Origin: Methylocapsa sp. S129 | GTDB lineage: Bacteria > Pseudomonadota > Alphaproteobacteria > Rhizobiales > Beijerinckiaceae | Length of the DNA: 64,000 nt | NCBI RefSeq assembly: GCF_009765995.1 | Contig: NZ_LMUI01000032.1 | Coordinates: 1-64,000 of the forward strand | Direction: 5' to 3' | Part shown: positions 35,060 through 43,738 of the stretch, one piece after another | How positions within the stretch are numbered: position 1 is the stretch's first letter | Layout: each line of letters begins with the position of its first letter | Made by a program: the position numbers and the translations under genes | Notes under the pieces: generated by a model | What the model saw: the letters and a program-made list of their open reading frames with translations, nothing else | Told to the model about the DNA's origin: nothing | The model's database searches: none

Positions 35060-35977
35060 CTATTCGCTGAAGCGCCTGAACACCTCCGGCGCCTGGCGCA
35101 GCGGGCCGCCGGTTTCATCCACGGCGTGTGCGTCAAGCCAGCGTTCGGATGGAGCGGCGAGGTCCTTGTAGAGATTCGCGCATAGCGCTCGCGCGCGGCC
35201 GCCGGGCCAGTCTGCGGAAAGGACTTCCACCGGCAGAATGGGATCGCGCAGCGCGATGCGCCGATATTCATGAATGAGAAGGATGCGCGCCGCTAGCGCG
35301 TCGAGGTCGCTCAACAGCTCCCCGGCTCCAAGGGATGCGCGCATGGGCTCGAATGTCGCGATGAACTTGAGATATGCTTCGGCGGTCGCGGCCAAAGGCC
35401 AGCTACGGGCGGCGAGTTCTCGCAGGGTGGATACATCTCCGCTCGCCTCCAGTTTCAACGCCGCTTGCACCGAGGTTGGCAAGTCACGTCCGCCCGGCGC
35501 CACCCAGACGCCAGCGGTCGGACTGCCGAGCCCGGCAAGCTCGAGCGTGGAGCGAACGACGTCGCGCTCCGGTCCGTTGGGCAAAAGAACAAGGTCGAAA
35601 TGGCCCGCCCAGTTCGAAGGGCGCGCGGCGTAGATGTGACGCGTCGCCTCGGCAAAAGTGGCGCGCCCCTTCTCCGCCAAACGATAGAAACTATTGCGCC
35701 CGACGCGACTGCGCTCCAGCCAGCCATCGGAGGCCAAGCGCGACATGGCCGTGCGAACGACGCCGTCCGAAATGTCCAAAGCCCGGAAAAAGGCCAGCAG
35801 CGTGCCAAGCCACACAGATCCGCCGCGCGGCACGATGGCGTCGCCGTAGACCGTGATGATGATGGACCAGGTGCGCGACGGCTCCCCGCGAAGCTGATCG
35901 AGTATCTGGGCGAGAGCGGCGCGCGACCCTCGCCGATCGCTAGCCCGCTCGGCTTTCGAAATGGCCTTATCGCTCAT
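35060..35977 (-). CDS. paaX: Phenylacetate repressor PaaX
   Basis: A 305-residue PaaX-family repressor. It has the N-terminal wing ([20 protein letters not shown] with [17 protein letters not shown]) and the central and C-terminal effector regions ([27 protein letters not shown]). PaaX releases DNA on binding phenylacetyl-CoA. Its start overlaps the end of the second TetR gene (ATGA), so the two regulators are co-expressed directly upstream of paaABCDE. Confidence 0.94.
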   Translation of the reverse strand: MSDKAISKAERASDRRGSRAALAQILDQLRGEPSRTWSIIITVYGDAIVPRGGSVWLGTLLAFFRALDISDGVVRTAMSRLASDGWLERSRVGRNSFYRLAEKGRATFAEATRHIYAARPSNWAGHFDLVLLPNGPERDVVRSTLELAGLGSPTAGVWVAPGGRDLPTSVQAALKLEASGDVSTLRELAARSWPLAATAEAYLKFIATFEPMRASLGAGELLSDLDALAARILLIHEYRRIALRDPILPVEVLSADWPGGRARALCANLYKDLAAPSERWLDAHAVDETGGPLRQAPEVFRRFSE

Positions 35978-36657
35978 GCTCTGCGGCGCGCAGCTCGGAC
36001 CGTCGCAACCTGCTCAGCGCTTCGTGTTGCGGCTTTGGCGTGCGGGGGCGCTGAGGCCAGTGCGCCGGCCGCGCTCGCGGCGCCGGCCGTAACAAGTCGC
36101 GTGACGAGGTGGGCATAATCGTCGCGGGTCAATCCCTTGCCCTCACGGAACCAGAGATAGTGCCAGTTCAACATCCCAAAGATTGACATTGCGAGCGGCT
36201 TCAAAAGCGGCCCGCGTCCGATGGCCGGCGCCGCCTCCGCAAGCGCGTTCGAAAGAGCTGTCACAAGCACCCGCTCCATATCGCGAAGCTGCTCCTGCTT
36301 GCCCTCAGGCAATAGCTTGAGATTGGCGATCTGCACCTGATGTTCGGCATCCGCGTCGCGATAGGATTCGAGCAACGCCGCCGCAATGGCGTATAAACGC
36401 TGCTCTGGATCGGTCGCGGACTGCGCCGCCTTCTCCACCGCCACGATCAGATCCTCCAGATGGAAGAAAAGGATGTCGAAGAGGACCGCCTCCTTATCCG
36501 AATAATAGTGATAGAGAAGGGCCTTGGAGACGCCGCAGGCGCTTGCGACCATCGTGATCGACGTGCCCGAATACCCAAACTGTGCAAACAGCTCGGCCGA
36601 ACGGCGCAAGATCGAGAGGCGCTTGGCGTCATAATCATGGGCGCGGGTTCTAGCCAT
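35974..36657 (-). CDS. TetR-family regulator, second paralogue
   Basis: A 227-residue TetR protein with recognition helix SITMVASACGVSKALLYHYY and a ligand-domain core shared with the TetR encoded at 27919-28551 (KQEQLRDMERVLVT against RQTELKNMERNLVG). It differs in a longer alanine-rich C-terminus. It is coupled to paaX. The near-palindrome 118 bases upstream contains the same CGGTTGGTC core as the paaG operator, suggesting autoregulation or cross-regulation by either paralogue. Confidence 0.9.
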   Translation of the reverse strand: MARTRAHDYDAKRLSILRRSAELFAQFGYSGTSITMVASACGVSKALLYHYYSDKEAVLFDILFFHLEDLIVAVEKAAQSATDPEQRLYAIAAALLESYRDADAEHQVQIANLKLLPEGKQEQLRDMERVLVTALSNALAEAAPAIGRGPLLKPLAMSIFGMLNWHYLWFREGKGLTRDDYAHLVTRLVTAGAASAAGALASAPPHAKAATRSAEQVATVRAARRRA

Positions 36658-36772
36658 CGGATCCTATCCGCTCGCGGTCCATGGGAGCCGACGCGGCTGG
36701 AGCGAAGCCCGGCGTCGCGATCACTGGCCCCCAGCGTAGGAGCCCTCGTGATCATCAGATAGCAAAGATTGT

Positions 36773-36796
36773 CCGGTTGGTCGATCGGTCCAAACC
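36773..36796. promoter_or_regulatory. Near-palindromic TetR site upstream of tetR-paaX
   Basis: The segment CCGGTTGGTCGATCGGTCC, followed by AAACC, is an imperfect palindrome in the gap before the second TetR gene. CGGTTGGTC is shared exactly with the palindrome at 25200-25221 before paaG. The rest of the 275-base gap holds no gene. Confidence 0.5.
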
Positions 36797-36932
36797 CGCC
36801 CCACAAACGACGGCCTCGCGGTCGGAAACGATCCTGCGACCGAGGCGAGGCGGATCAACGCGGTGTTGCGAGCGACATCGCCGGCGAAGCCGAGGCCGCG
36901 AGCGTCGAACATTGCGGGGACTTTCGTTGGCG

Positions 36933-39900
36933 CTAGGCGGCGCACCGATCGTTCGGTTGTTCCCGACGTCGCAGCAACATCGCGACCTCTTCTTTTACCC
37001 TCTTGGCAGCGCCCTCTTTCACCGGTCCGAAACCGCGGATTTCCATTGGCGCCGTGGCGAGAACGAGCAGCGCTTGCGGCCGCTCCGAGCCAAGTCGAAG
37101 AATCATCGCATCGATAAGCGACTCATACCATCCGATCAATTCGCGCTCCATGCGTCGTTCGGCCGTGTAGCCGAAGACGTCGAGAAACGTGCCGCGCAGA
37201 CCTTTCATCCGCGCCAGCAGTCGGAACGGCGTCCGGATCCACGAACCAAACTGCCGCTTGCGGGGCCGCCCGCGCGCATCCTTGCCCAAGGGCAGGAGCG
37301 GCGGAGCCAGGTGATAATTGACCTTGAAATCGCCTTCGAAATTCTGCCGGAGTTCGTCGAGAAAGCCGGTTTCCATATGGAGGCGCGCCACCTCGTATTC
37401 GTCCTTATAAGACATCAGCTTGAACAGTGCGCGCGCGACCGCTTCGGCGAGGACGTCGGAGCCATGAGCGTTTTCCGCTGCGCGCACGCGCTCGACCGTT
37501 GCGCGATAGCGCTTCGCCCAGGCGTCATCCTGGTAGGCCGCCAGGAAAGCGGCGCGGCGAGCGATGACCTCATCCAATGTTTCGGGAGGCGGTTCTCGCC
37601 GGTTTGCGCTAGCGAAGTCCGGCTTCGCCGCGGCCAGCCGTCCGGCAGCGAAGGCTTCGATATTCCTTTGAGTCTCGACGCCGTTCAACGCGATGGCGTG
37701 CGTCAAGGCGTCGAGTGAGACCGGCACGAGACCATTCTGCCATGAGAGACCCAGCAGAATCATGTTGGCGAACACCGTATCGCCGAAGAGCTCTTCTGCG
37801 AACGCGTTGGCGTTGAACGTCGAGAGATTGCTCTCTCCGACGACGCGCGCTATGGCGGCGAGCCGCGCGCGCGCCGAAAGATCGGCGTCGCGGAAGCGCA
37901 CCACGTCGCCCGTTGGCATCTCGGCGGAATTGACCACCGCTCTTGTCCCGAACCGATAGGTCCCCGAAGCCTTCGGCGACGACGATACGACCAGATCACA
38001 GCCGATCAGCGCATCCGCCGATCCCTGATCGATTCGCGCCTGGTTTATGGCGACCGGATGCGAGCCAATCCTGACATAGCTCAACACAGCTCCGAACTTC
38101 TGGGCGAACCCTGTGAAGTCGAGCACTGACGCGCTCTTGCCCTCAAGATGCGCCGCCATAACGATGACGGCGCCGATCGTGATCACGCCCGTGCCGCCGA
38201 CGCCGGTGACGAGCAGATCATAAGGTTGTTCGAGCGAAGGCAAGACTGGGAGTGGCAGACGACGGGCGTCTTCGGCCAAGCCGCTTGCGTGTGATTTCTT
38301 CCGGCGGGTCGCGCCCTCGACAGTGACGAAGCTCGGACAGAAGCCGTTCAGGCAGGAGAAATCCTTGTTGCAACTCGAGAGATTGATCTTTCGCTTGCGG
38401 CCAAACGGCGTTTCCATGGGCTCGACGCTCAGGCAATTCGATTCTACCGAACAATCGCCGCAACCCTCGCAGACAAGATCGTTGATGAAAGCAAAGCGTT
38501 TGGGGTCGTCCATCGCGCCGCGTTTGCGTCGCCGGCGCTTTTCGGTGGCGCAGGCCTGTTCGTAGATCAGCACGGAAACGCCGGGAACCTCGCGAATCTC
38601 GCGCTGCACGCGATCGAGAGCGCGTCGGTCGTCGATGGTCACGCCTGCGGGAAAATCGGCGGGATGGAATTTCTTCGGATCGTCCGAGACCAGCGCGATG
38701 CGCGCCACGCCTTCGGCGCGCACGGTATGGGCGATCGCCTTCACGCTGATCGGTCCGTCGACAGGCTGGCCGCCGGTCATCGCGACAGCGTCGTTGTAGA
38801 GTATCTTGTAGGTAATATTGGCCTTCGCGGCGATCGCCTGGCGGATCGCCATCGAGCCGGAATGATAGTAGGTGCCTTCGCCGAGATTTTGAAAAATGTG
38901 CCCGGCGCCGGTGAATTTGGACGAGGCGGCCCAATTGACCCCCTCCCCGCCCATCTGGATCAGCGACGTCGTCTCCCGGTCCATCCAGGTCGCCATGACA
39001 TGGCAGCCGATCCCGGCGAGCGCCTTCGATCCTTCCGGCACCTTGGTGGAGGAGTTGTGCGGACAGCCCGAGCAGAAATAGGGCGTGCGGGTCGCGCCGG
39101 AAATCTGGATGATCCGTCCAGCATCAGGCGACAGCGTCGCCGCCCGTTCGATGAGGCCAAGATCTGGAAACACCGCATCGAGGCGCTTTGCGACGATCGG
39201 CGCCAGCAGTCTCGGCGATAACTCGCCGATCCAGGGGATCAATCGCTCACCCTGCTCGTCGCGCTTGCCGACCATGCAATGAGGCTTGTCTCCAGGGTAG
39301 TCGTAAAAATATTCCTTGAACTGGCTTTCGATAATTCCGCGTTTTTCCTCAATGATGAGGATTTCGCGCTTGCCGCGCACGAAATCGAGCGCATCGCGCC
39401 TGGCGAGCGGCCACACCATGCCGACCTTGTAAATGTCGATGCCATTCTCGCGGCATTCCGCCTCGCCGAGCCCGAGCAGCCGCAGCGCCTCCATCAGGTC
39501 CAGGTGCGCCTTGCCCGTAGTGACGATGCCGTAGCTTGCGTGCGAAACGGCGTAAATGTGCCGGTCGATCGGATTGGCCTCCGCAAAAGCGAACACTGCA
39601 TTCTTCTTCGCCTCCATGCGTTCCTCAATTTGCGGGCCGGGCAGATCGGGCCAGCGGTAGTGCAGACCGCCCTCCGGGCCGACAAAATCCGGTTCGCGAA
39701 AGACGCGGGCGGGATGAAGTTCGACGGAAGCAGCCGACTCGACCGTTTCGGAGATCGCTTTGAAGCCGACCCACATGCCAGAGAAGCGGGACAGCGCGTA
39801 GCCATATTCGCCGAAGGAGAGATATTCGGCGATCGACGCCGGGTTCAGCGTTGGCATAAACCAAGCCATGAAGGCGACGTCCGATTGATGCGGCATCGAC

Positions 39901-40376
39901 GAGGATACGCATCCGTGGTCGTCCCCGGCGACGACCAGCACGCCGCCGTGCGGAGAGGAACCATAGGCGTTACCGTGTTTCAAAGCATCCCCTGCCCGGT
40001 CGACGCCGGGCCCCTTCCCGTACCAGAGGCCGAATACGCCCTCCACCCTGCGATCGGGATTGGATTCGACTTGCTGTGAGCCCAGTACCGCGGTCGCCGC
40101 AAGGTCCTCGTTGACCGCTGGCAGGAATTCGATACCGTTCTCGGCGATCAGCCGCTTGGCGCGCCATATTTCCAGGTCGACGCCGCCGAGCGGCGATCCG
40201 CGGTACCCGGAAATAAAACCGGCGGTATTCAGCCCTGCCGCGCGATCGCGGCTGGCTTGGTCGAGCGCAATGCGGACAAGCGCCTGCGTGCCGGTCAGGA
40301 ATACCCGGCCGCTCTGCTTGAGGTTTCGGTCTTCGAGACGATATGGCGCGAGCCTAGTTTCGTCAGTCTGATCCAT
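36933..40376 (-). CDS. Fused indolepyruvate/arylpyruvate:ferredoxin oxidoreductase
   Basis: A 1147-residue fused 2-oxoacid:acceptor oxidoreductase. The N-terminal two thirds hold the pyrimidine- and TPP-binding regions (ISGYRGSPLGGVDLEIW; CSGCPHNSSTKVPEG; AGIGCHVMATWMDRETTSLI). A cysteine-rich ferredoxin-like segment follows (CEGCGDCSVESNC, later CNKDFSCLNGFCPS), then the gamma-type domain (LLVTGVGGTGVITIG) and a long C-terminal region. Such enzymes turn indolepyruvate or phenylpyruvate into arylacetyl-CoA. Beside the paa genes, it probably feeds phenylalanine-derived phenylpyruvate into phenylacetyl-CoA. It diverges from an Lrp regulator. Confidence 0.92.
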   Translation of the reverse strand: MDQTDETRLAPYRLEDRNLKQSGRVFLTGTQALVRIALDQASRDRAAGLNTAGFISGYRGSPLGGVDLEIWRAKRLIAENGIEFLPAVNEDLAATAVLGSQQVESNPDRRVEGVFGLWYGKGPGVDRAGDALKHGNAYGSSPHGGVLVVAGDDHGCVSSSMPHQSDVAFMAWFMPTLNPASIAEYLSFGEYGYALSRFSGMWVGFKAISETVESAASVELHPARVFREPDFVGPEGGLHYRWPDLPGPQIEERMEAKKNAVFAFAEANPIDRHIYAVSHASYGIVTTGKAHLDLMEALRLLGLGEAECRENGIDIYKVGMVWPLARRDALDFVRGKREILIIEEKRGIIESQFKEYFYDYPGDKPHCMVGKRDEQGERLIPWIGELSPRLLAPIVAKRLDAVFPDLGLIERAATLSPDAGRIIQISGATRTPYFCSGCPHNSSTKVPEGSKALAGIGCHVMATWMDRETTSLIQMGGEGVNWAASSKFTGAGHIFQNLGEGTYYHSGSMAIRQAIAAKANITYKILYNDAVAMTGGQPVDGPISVKAIAHTVRAEGVARIALVSDDPKKFHPADFPAGVTIDDRRALDRVQREIREVPGVSVLIYEQACATEKRRRRKRGAMDDPKRFAFINDLVCEGCGDCSVESNCLSVEPMETPFGRKRKINLSSCNKDFSCLNGFCPSFVTVEGATRRKKSHASGLAEDARRLPLPVLPSLEQPYDLLVTGVGGTGVITIGAVIVMAAHLEGKSASVLDFTGFAQKFGAVLSYVRIGSHPVAINQARIDQGSADALIGCDLVVSSSPKASGTYRFGTRAVVNSAEMPTGDVVRFRDADLSARARLAAIARVVGESNLSTFNANAFAEELFGDTVFANMILLGLSWQNGLVPVSLDALTHAIALNGVETQRNIEAFAAGRLAAAKPDFASANRREPPPETLDEVIARRAAFLAAYQDDAWAKRYRATVERVRAAENAHGSDVLAEAVARALFKLMSYKDEYEVARLHMETGFLDELRQNFEGDFKVNYHLAPPLLPLGKDARGRPRKRQFGSWIRTPFRLLARMKGLRGTFLDVFGYTAERRMERELIGWYESLIDAMILRLGSERPQALLVLATAPMEIRGFGPVKEGAAKRVKEEVAMLLRRREQPNDRCAA

Positions 40377-40458
40377 GATTCAGTTCTCGCGCCTCAAATA
40401 ACCCCTGCACTCTAACCGAGATCATTGGATAAACTCTTCATATTTCCCCAATGTGGCT

Positions 40459-40479
40459 GCAATTTATGGTATGAATTGC
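40459..40479. promoter_or_regulatory. Palindrome in the Lrp/oxidoreductase divergent gap
   Basis: GCAATT (40459-40464) and AATTGC (40474-40479) are perfect arms with a 9-base spacer in an AT-rich stretch between the two divergent starts. It is a plausible site for the Lrp/AsnC protein encoded next to it. Confidence 0.5.
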
Positions 40480-40525
40480 CAGAAAATATCAATTTATCGG
40501 GAAACTATACCAACAGGGAAACCGT

Positions 40526-40984
40526 ATGGAATTGACGGAATCGGACCGAAAGCTTTTGCGCACCCTCCAGGCGGATGGGCGAATCTCCAATCAGGAATTG
40601 GCCGACCGGGCCGGCATGTCGGCGTCCGCTTGCTGGCGGCGCGTCAAGCAATTCGAGGAGGCTGGGGTCATCAAGGCGCATCCAGCCATCATCAGCGCGG
40701 AAGCTGTCGGCCTGACCTTCAGCGCCGTCGTGCACGTGACGCTGACGCGGCATGAAGCCGCCCATGTGACGACGTTTATCGGCCGCGTCAGCGAGAGACC
40801 AGAAGTGCTCGAATGCTTCTCGACCACGGGAGAGGCTGACTACCATCTTCGCGTCGTTTGTCGCGACAAGGACGCCTACAATGCCTTCCTTGATGAGTTT
40901 CTCTTCCGTCTGCCGGGGCTCGCGCATGTTCGGACGAATTTGATCCTCAAGGAGATCAAAGCGACCAGCAGGCTCCCGCTTTAG
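40526..40984 (+). CDS. Lrp/AsnC-family regulator
   Basis: A 152-residue Lrp-type protein. It has an N-terminal helix-turn-helix (DRKLLRTLQADGRISNQELA, then GMSASACWRRVKQFEEAG) and a RAM ligand domain (PEVLECFSTTGEADYHLRVV). These regulators bind amino acids. Divergent placement suggests control of the arylpyruvate oxidoreductase in response to an aromatic amino acid, known for similar pairs but unproven here. Confidence 0.93.
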   Translation: MELTESDRKLLRTLQADGRISNQELADRAGMSASACWRRVKQFEEAGVIKAHPAIISAEAVGLTFSAVVHVTLTRHEAAHVTTFIGRVSERPEVLECFSTTGEADYHLRVVCRDKDAYNAFLDEFLFRLPGLAHVRTNLILKEIKATSRLPL

Positions 40985-41157
40985 GGGACATCGGCAGCCT
41001 TCAGCGCAGAACGCGGCATAGATCGGCCCTTACGAAAACGCTTCCTATTCGATGGGTGGCCGAAACCGGCGATGCGGTAGCAGCGACGAATGCCAATGTT
41101 GGTCAGCTCTTTCGTCCGGACTAACCCGCTTCGGCGACGCCTACGGGGGATCCAAAG

Positions 41158-42225
41158 ATGATGGCTTTGAACAACTGCAATCCGCCCCAACGTCCAATCC
41201 TTCGGCCGGCGGTTCAGTCGCCGGCTTTACCTCCGCTGCTTACGACAAATCGTTGGCTTGCGCCGCGTGGCGCGTATCGAGGCGGACTCCGCCGTTGGGA
41301 GTTGTTCGACAAGACGCCGAGAATAGCAGCCCATTCGCGCGAAGGTGTGATCGAACTGATGCCGACCAGCGATGGGGCTAGCTACGGCTTCAAATACGTC
41401 AACGGGCACCCCAAGAATTCGCGGTCAGGGCTTCAGACCGTCACCGCGTTTGGCGTGCTCGCGGACGTCGCTACCGGCTATCCCGTACTGCTGTGCGAGA
41501 TGACCATCCTGACCGCGCTGCGCACCGCGGCGACCTCTGCGCTGGCCGGAAAATACCTGGCGCCTCCCGGCGCGCGTACGATGGCGATCATCGGCAATGG
41601 CGCACAGTGCGAGTTTCAGGCGCTGGCGTTCAGGACGATCTGCGGCGTCGATAAGGTTCGCCTCTATGACATCGACCCCGCCGCGACCCAAAAGGCGACA
41701 CGCAATCTCGTGCATGCTGGGCTCGACGTCGTCGCCTGCGAGCCGAGCGAGGAGGCGATCCTTGGCGCTGAGATCGTCACCACCTGCACCGCTGACAAGC
41801 AATGCGCCACCATCCTGACCGACAACATGATCGGCCTCGGCATGCACATCAACGCCATCGGCGGCGATTGTCCGGGCAAGACCGAGTTGCATCGCGATAT
41901 TTTGCTGCGCTCGGATATCTTCGTTGAATATCCCCCGCAGACTCGGATCGAGGGCGAAATTCAACAATTGGAACCCGATCACCAAGTCACCGAACTTTGG
42001 CGCGTGATCGCCGGACAGATCCGCGGCCGGCGCGACGCGCGCCAGATCACGCTGTTCGACAGCGTCGGGTTCGCCATCGAGGATTTCTCGGCGCTGCGTT
42101 ATGTGCGCGACCAGCTCGCAATTGGCAGTCCCTCGATCAACCTCGACTTATTGGCCGACCCCGACGATCCACGAGACCTCTATGGCATGTTGCGCCGCGC
42201 CGAAGAGAAGTCGGCGGTCTGGTAG
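41158..42225 (+). CDS. Ornithine cyclodeaminase / mu-crystallin family protein
   Basis: A 355-residue NAD-binding protein. The family core is strong from about residue 45: WELFDKTPRIAAHSREGVIE, YGFKYVNGHPKNSR, AIIGNGAQCEFQALAF (dinucleotide site) and INAIGGDCPGKTELH. The first 44 residues, proline- and arginine-rich, do not look like the usual family N-terminus, which should carry a helix about 55 residues long before the RRW segment. A frameshift or recombination near 41280 is possible, so the gene may be damaged. Family members are ornithine cyclodeaminases or ketimine reductases. It sits 32 bases before an M20 amidohydrolase. Confidence 0.82.
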   Translation: MMALNNCNPPQRPILRPAVQSPALPPLLTTNRWLAPRGAYRGGLRRWELFDKTPRIAAHSREGVIELMPTSDGASYGFKYVNGHPKNSRSGLQTVTAFGVLADVATGYPVLLCEMTILTALRTAATSALAGKYLAPPGARTMAIIGNGAQCEFQALAFRTICGVDKVRLYDIDPAATQKATRNLVHAGLDVVACEPSEEAILGAEIVTTCTADKQCATILTDNMIGLGMHINAIGGDCPGKTELHRDILLRSDIFVEYPPQTRIEGEIQQLEPDHQVTELWRVIAGQIRGRRDARQITLFDSVGFAIEDFSALRYVRDQLAIGSPSINLDLLADPDDPRDLYGMLRRAEEKSAVW

Positions 42226-42257
42226 CAATCGCCATTCTTGAAACGTGGAGTTTTACG

Positions 42258-43406
42258 ATGTTCCTTACCAACCAAGACATGGTCGACCTCGTGGAGTGGC
42301 GGCGCAAGTTGCATCGCGCGCCCGAGCTATCCTGCGAGGAACGCGAGACCGCTCGTGAAGTGCAGACGTTTCTCGCCGATACCCGGCCGGACGAGTTGTT
42401 GGTCGAACTTGGCGGCCATGGCGTCGCGGCTGTATACGAGGGCCGCGAGCCCGGACCGACCGTCATGTTCCGCGCCGAACTCGACGGCCTGCCGATTCAG
42501 GAAATCTCCAACAACGCTCATTGCTCGCAAACGCCTGGGAGAGGCCACATGTGTGGCCATGACGGACATATGGCGACCCTGGCGGCGCTGGCGCGAGGTC
42601 TGGGGCGCAAGCGCCCGCGGCGCGGACGAGCCGTATTGTTGTTCCAACCTGCCGAGGAAAATGGTGTCGGAGCCGCGGCGGTGATCGATGATCCCAAGTT
42701 CCGGAGAATCGCGCCCGACATCGCCTTCGCCTATCACAACATGCCAGGCATTCCTTTGGGCCACGCCGCGCTGAAGATCGGCCCAGTCAATTGTGCGTCG
42801 CGGGGCATGCGCATCATTATTTCAGGCAAGACTGCGCACGCTTCGAGGCCGGAGTTCGGCGTTTCGCCGATGAGCGCGATTGTCAAACTGATGCCGGCGC
42901 TGACCGCGCTCGGCCGCGGCGGTCCGCTCGATGGCGATTTCGCTATGATCACCGTGACCCATGCTGAGATGGGCGAACGCGCATTCGGCATCGCGCCTGG
43001 ACGGGCGGAAATATGGGCGACGCTACGCACTTTAACGGATGCCCAGATGGAAGGCCTGCAAGTCGAGGCCGAGCGCCTGACGTATGCGGTCGCGCGCGAG
43101 GCCAGCCTTGGCGTCGAGATTTCCTATCAAGATGTCTTCGCCCATTGCGAAAACGCTCCAGAAGCGGTCGCGCACCTCGCACGCGCGCTCAACGCCGAGG
43201 GCGTGCCCCATGACGAGAACCATCTGCCATCGCTCGGCTCTGAGGACTTTGGACGCTTCGGCAAAAGGACGCCGGCGGCGATGTTCCTGCTCGGCGCCGG
43301 CGAAAATCACCCCAGCGTGCATAACCCCGATTACGACTTTCCCGACGATCTGATTGGCGTTGGCGCGCGGGTTTTCATGCGAACGCTACGCGATCTGCTT
43401 GGCTGA
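42258..43406 (+). CDS. M20-family amidohydrolase (hippurate/N-acyl amino acid type)
   Basis: A 382-residue metallo-amidohydrolase of the M20D group. Metal-binding segments GHMCGHDGHMA and LLFQPAEENGVGA and the dimerisation-domain SGKTAHASRPEFG are present, with a final histidine in GENHPSVHNPDYDF. It hydrolyses N-acyl amino acids or similar amides. ATG 42258 follows GGAG; the longer open frame upstream overlaps the previous gene. It probably works with the cyclodeaminase-like product on an amino-acid derivative. Substrate unknown. Confidence 0.92.
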   Translation: MFLTNQDMVDLVEWRRKLHRAPELSCEERETAREVQTFLADTRPDELLVELGGHGVAAVYEGREPGPTVMFRAELDGLPIQEISNNAHCSQTPGRGHMCGHDGHMATLAALARGLGRKRPRRGRAVLLFQPAEENGVGAAAVIDDPKFRRIAPDIAFAYHNMPGIPLGHAALKIGPVNCASRGMRIIISGKTAHASRPEFGVSPMSAIVKLMPALTALGRGGPLDGDFAMITVTHAEMGERAFGIAPGRAEIWATLRTLTDAQMEGLQVEAERLTYAVAREASLGVEISYQDVFAHCENAPEAVAHLARALNAEGVPHDENHLPSLGSEDFGRFGKRTPAAMFLLGAGENHPSVHNPDYDFPDDLIGVGARVFMRTLRDLLG

Positions 43407-43738
43407 CGTTTTCCGAACGGCGCCGACCTCTATTGGGATAGCCGTGACGCGAGATTTTCGGAAATTGCTGGGCGCAAGACATTGATTTCGCGCTTCTCTC
43501 AACCACGGAAACTGTCTCGTCGGCGTCGTTCACCGCGCCGACGTGACCTAATCGCGAAGATCGACCCCATCGTATAATAGAACAGCAATGGTCATTAACC
43601 GCTAAATCCCAATAATTCGCGCCTGCCGTCATCCCAGCGAAGTTACCGGTCCCCTCTGGCCAGAAGGTCGCACCCATATTCGACGAGACAAAGACGAAAA
43701 CGACGAGCCGTCGTCGGAATGCGCCTACGCCGGCGGAA
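43407..43738. other. Convergent intergenic region, no gene seen
   Basis: The 332 bases between two convergent stop codons contain no ORF with family features and no clear terminator. An 8-base inverted pair, TTTCCGAA (43410-43417) and TTCGGAAA (43457-43464), is the only structure found and may help end transcription of the M20 gene. Confidence 0.5.

Noticed and set aside
43410-43464. Inverted pair TTTCCGAA/TTCGGAAA as a terminator
   Set aside because: The arms are 39 bases apart with no T run; too weak to call a terminator.
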